A DNA stretch of 8,016 nucleotides from JBQTIP01 sp052388025. GTDB lineage: Bacteria; Actinomycetota; UBA4738; HRBIN12. How positions within the stretch are numbered: the stretch's first letter is position 1; the number at the start of each line of letters is the position of its first letter. The notes under the pieces were generated by a model. It saw nothing but the letters and a program-made list of their open reading frames with translations, made no database searches and had not been told where the DNA came from. Location of the stretch: assembly GCA_052388025.1 (NCBI GenBank), contig JBQTIP010000094.1, forward strand, positions 1 to 8,016, in the 5' to 3' direction. Made by a program: the position numbers and the translations under genes. Of the stretch, positions 6,132 to 8,016 are shown one piece after another.

Positions 6132-7610
6132 CTAGGCCACGTGCACCCAGGAAGCCACGGATGGGACGCCGCTCGAGTTGACGATGAACAGCATGTAGTA
6201 GCCCGGGGGCGCCTGGTTCCCGGTCGCCGGACCGGTGACGGAGAGGGTGTTCCCGTCGGTGACGCTGAACGACAGGTCCACGTAGCGCTGCTCGAAGTCG
6301 ACGGCGTGGGTCACCGACCCGGGCCTGATCAGCGCGACGCGCGAGATCGACGCTGCGTCGGGGGTCGAGACCGAGAACGCCTGGCTCCCGTAGCCGAGAT
6401 CGGATGGCGCCGTGGTTATCGTGGGCCTTGGGCCCTTGAACAAATACGGGGGCGAGAAGATCTCCCCCTTGAGCTGGTTCACGCTGTTGTCGTTCCCCGC
6501 GGCGAGGACGCGCCCGTCCGGAAGCAGGATCGCGGTCGAGTGATACATCCGGTTGAGGGCCTCGGTCGCGAGCGGCGTCCAGGTCTCCGTCACGGGGTCG
6601 AAGAGCTCAGGTGTCCGGACGGGATTCTTCCGGAGGCTCCTGCCGGCTCCGCCCACAACCAGGACGGTCCCATCGGGGAGCAGGACCGCGCTCGCCCAGT
6701 TCCGCGCGTAGGTCATCGACGCGGTGGAGCGCCACTGCGGAGTGGGCGAGGAGAAGTCGATGATCTCAGCGGTGTTCGTCGCCGTGCCGTTGTTCCTCGG
6801 GCTGCCTCCCATGATGAGCACCTTGTTGAGGCCGGGAAGGAGAACCGAGTTCCCCGTCTCCCCCCGGGACCCGAAAAGGGTCGCGGCCAGGTTCGACCAG
6901 GTGTTCGTCGACGGGTCGAACAGCATCGTGTTCTTTGTGTTGTCCCAGAGGATCTTGCCGTCGGGCAGGAGGTGCATCTTCGGGTACAGGCCGAGGTACT
7001 TCGTCGCGCTCGAGGGGAGCTGGGTGATGGTGTTGTCCACCGGGTTGTAGGAGTCGACCGTGGCGGCCGGCGACCCCACGGTGATGTCGCCGGAGAAGAT
7101 CAGCACCCGTCCGTCGCCGAGGGTCACGTTCGTCGGGTACCAGCGCTCCTGCGAGAGCAACGGCCCCGACGACCACGTGTTGGAAGCCGAGTCGAAGAAG
7201 TCGGTGTTCTTGATGCCCAGCCCGAAGGCGGCGAGGTGCACGTGGCCGCCGGTCGTGAACACCCGGCCGTCCGGAAGCAGCGAGTGGCCGGCGCAAAAGA
7301 CGTCGTGCTGCCAGGTGATGCTTACGTCCGTCAGGATGCCGGTCGCGGGATCCCACACCCTGGCGCTGCTGCCGACCGCGGAGCCGACCGTGGAGGACGG
7401 GTACGAGAACAGCAGGACCCTGCCGTTGGGCAAGAGCATGCTGTGGATGCCGATGACGCCGAGGTCGAAGGCCGCGCCCCACTGCCCGGTGACCGCGGGA
7501 TCGGCTCCCGCGGGCGTCGCGGTGAAGACCCCCATCTGAACCGTCAGGAGCGTGAGGACCGCGGCGATCCTCCGCCACGGGTGGATCGGGTGCTTCGCTC
7601 CGGTTCGCAA
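6132..7610 (-). CDS. Secreted galactose-oxidase/glyoxal-oxidase-like copper radical oxidase
   Basis: A 492-residue protein. An Arg-containing N terminus and a hydrophobic stretch (about 15-33) followed by PAGA-DPA give a likely Sec signal peptide cut near residue 37. The body is a Kelch-type propeller with repeated LLPDGRV and FDPxTxTW units. The C-terminal domain from about 393 is the galactose-oxidase early-set (DUF1929) fold ending GYYMLFIVNSSGVPSVAS. Alignment by eye with galactose oxidase places every key residue: Cys106 (HDVFCAG) and Tyr158 (ERWYPT) for the Cys-Tyr cofactor, axial Tyr356 and ligand His357 (NRMYHST), and ligand His435 (SVTHAVDFEQR). It is therefore predicted to oxidise an alcohol or aldehyde with O2, giving H2O2; the substrate is unknown. 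It is shorter than Streptomyces GlxA (about 645 residues) and lacks an N-terminal carbohydrate-binding domain. The TTG start is chosen for the AGGAGGG seven bases upstream and the complete signal peptide. Confidence 0.9.
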   Translation of the reverse strand: MRTGAKHPIHPWRRIAAVLTLLTVQMGVFTATPAGADPAVTGQWGAAFDLGVIGIHSMLLPNGRVLLFSYPSSTVGSAVGSSARVWDPATGILTDVSITWQHDVFCAGHSLLPDGRVFTTGGHVHLAAFGLGIKNTDFFDSASNTWSSGPLLSQERWYPTNVTLGDGRVLIFSGDITVGSPAATVDSYNPVDNTITQLPSSATKYLGLYPKMHLLPDGKILWDNTKNTMLFDPSTNTWSNLAATLFGSRGETGNSVLLPGLNKVLIMGGSPRNNGTATNTAEIIDFSSPTPQWRSTASMTYARNWASAVLLPDGTVLVVGGAGRSLRKNPVRTPELFDPVTETWTPLATEALNRMYHSTAILLPDGRVLAAGNDNSVNQLKGEIFSPPYLFKGPRPTITTAPSDLGYGSQAFSVSTPDAASISRVALIRPGSVTHAVDFEQRYVDLSFSVTDGNTLSVTGPATGNQAPPGYYMLFIVNSSGVPSVASWVHVA

Positions 7611-7617
7611 TGCTCTT

Positions 7618-7624
7618 CCCTCCT
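7618..7624 (-). promoter_or_regulatory. Strong ribosome binding site fixing a TTG start
   Basis: On the minus strand AGGAGGG lies seven bases before the TTG at 7610. No ATG or GTG nearby is better placed, so this site decides the start of the oxidase gene. Confidence 0.8.
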
Positions 7625-7634
7625 GGGACGTATC

Positions 7635-7659
7635 AACGGAGCGGGCAGGCTCGAGTCCC
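7635..7659 (-). promoter_or_regulatory. Possible ECF-sigma promoter of the oxidase/propeller operon
   Basis: On the minus strand GGGAC (7655-7659) is followed after 16 bases by CGTT (7635-7638). This is close to the GGAAC-N16-17-CGTT pattern of extracytoplasmic-function sigma factors. A start site near 7627 would leave a short leader holding the Shine-Dalgarno sequence. A housekeeping alternative is TGATAC (7630-7635) as -10 without a good -35. Confidence 0.25.
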
Positions 7660-7664
7660 GCCCG
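7642..7664. other. GC-rich inverted repeat in the oxidase promoter region
   Basis: CGGGCAGG (7642-7649) and CCCGCCCG (7657-7664) form an eight-pair stem with one A-C mismatch around the loop CTCGAGT. It overlaps the candidate -35 of the oxidase operon and lies about 90 bp behind the stop of the right-edge gene. It could be an operator or that gene's terminator; there is no T tract in either direction. Confidence 0.4.
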
Positions 7665-7753
7665 TGACCTGATGATTCTGCGCGACCCGCCTCCCGAGGG
7701 CGACGTCCGATCAGCGTATTCCGGCTACGGAGAACGAGCCAGGGGAGCGGGAG

Positions 7754-8016
7754 TCAGCGGCTTAGGGCGTAGTGCCGCCCGATGTCCGCCCCGATGGGTC
7801 CGGCCGCCCTTCGCTCCAGGTGTCCCACGGAGTCCTGGAAGTCCTCGCAGGTCCGCACCTCGGGAGAGACCCCGGCTACGACCCCGGGCCCCACTACCAT
7901 GGCAATGGCCTTGTCGATCACGGGATGGGACGCCGACGCCTCGACGATGCTGCCGTTCCTCGTCAGGCAGGGGGCATCCCCCGGTCCGCCGACCAGGGGC
8001 TGGAGGATGATCTCGC
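7754..8016 (-). CDS. C-terminal part of an unrecognised protein (5' end outside window)
   Basis: An open frame enters from the right edge and ends with TGA at 7754-7756, giving 86 residues. It begins EIILQPLVGGPGDAPCL, continues RNGSIVEASASHPVIDKAIA and ends ERRAAGPIGADIGRHYALSR. Most codons end in G or C, and residue use is balanced, unlike the arginine-rich shadow frames over the same DNA, so it is very likely coding. I do not recognise a family. There is no evident membrane segment; it has two cysteines. It points the same way as the oxidase operon and lies 143 bp upstream of it, far enough for a separate promoter. Confidence 0.7.
   Translation of the reverse strand, partial: EIILQPLVGGPGDAPCLTRNGSIVEASASHPVIDKAIAMVVGPGVVAGVSPEVRTCEDFQDSVGHLERRAAGPIGADIGRHYALSR

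Noticed and set aside
6090..7667. Long plus-strand open frame (525 codons) opposite the oxidase gene
   Set aside because: It is rich in Arg, Gly, Val and Pro, has no recognisable domain, and exists because the opposite strand is a GC3-rich gene with clear galactose-oxidase homology.

Overview
The window looks like chromosomal DNA from a high-GC actinobacterium or a close uncultured relative. The reasons are very high G/C at third codon positions, GTG and TTG starts, tRNA genes without an encoded CCA end, a tRNA-Cys/tRNA-Val cluster, and one large gene that appears to be transcribed without a leader from a TAnnnT -10 box. No phage, transposase, CRISPR or plasmid gene is visible. The genus cannot be told from the sequence.

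Left part (1-780): a tRNA locus. The window opens inside the 3' end of a tRNA, most likely tRNA-Cys. A complete tRNA-Val(GAC) follows at 55-126 and a complete tRNA-Val(CAC) at 689-760. Between them, on the minus strand, lies the remnant of a LuxR-type response regulator. Its output helix-turn-helix is well kept, but the first half of the receiver domain is missing and homology stops near the 5' end of tRNA-Val(CAC). It has no stop codon of its own before tRNA-Val(GAC). Short copies of the tRNA 3' acceptor end are repeated behind both valine tRNAs, which points to past recombination here.

Middle part (781-5098): two plus-strand genes. The first encodes a secreted protein with a DUF11 domain and eight cysteines. 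The second encodes a 1066-residue signalling protein: an N-terminal four-cysteine zinc ribbon, a class III nucleotidyl cyclase with all catalytic residues present, an AAA/STAND-type ATPase and a C-terminal TPR-like helical region.

Right part (5110-8016): minus-strand genes converging on the cyclase gene. A galactose-oxidase/glyoxal-oxidase-like secreted protein with a complete set of predicted copper ligands and cofactor residues is followed 11 bp downstream by a seven-bladed YVTN-type beta-propeller lipoprotein. The two look like an operon of extracytoplasmic proteins. At the right edge is the C-terminal end (86 residues) of an unrecognised minus-strand protein.

Most of the window is ordinary actinobacterial chromosome. 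The items most worth following are the radical-copper-oxidase/propeller pair, the broken response regulator between two valine tRNAs with its repeated acceptor ends, and the leaderless multidomain cyclase.
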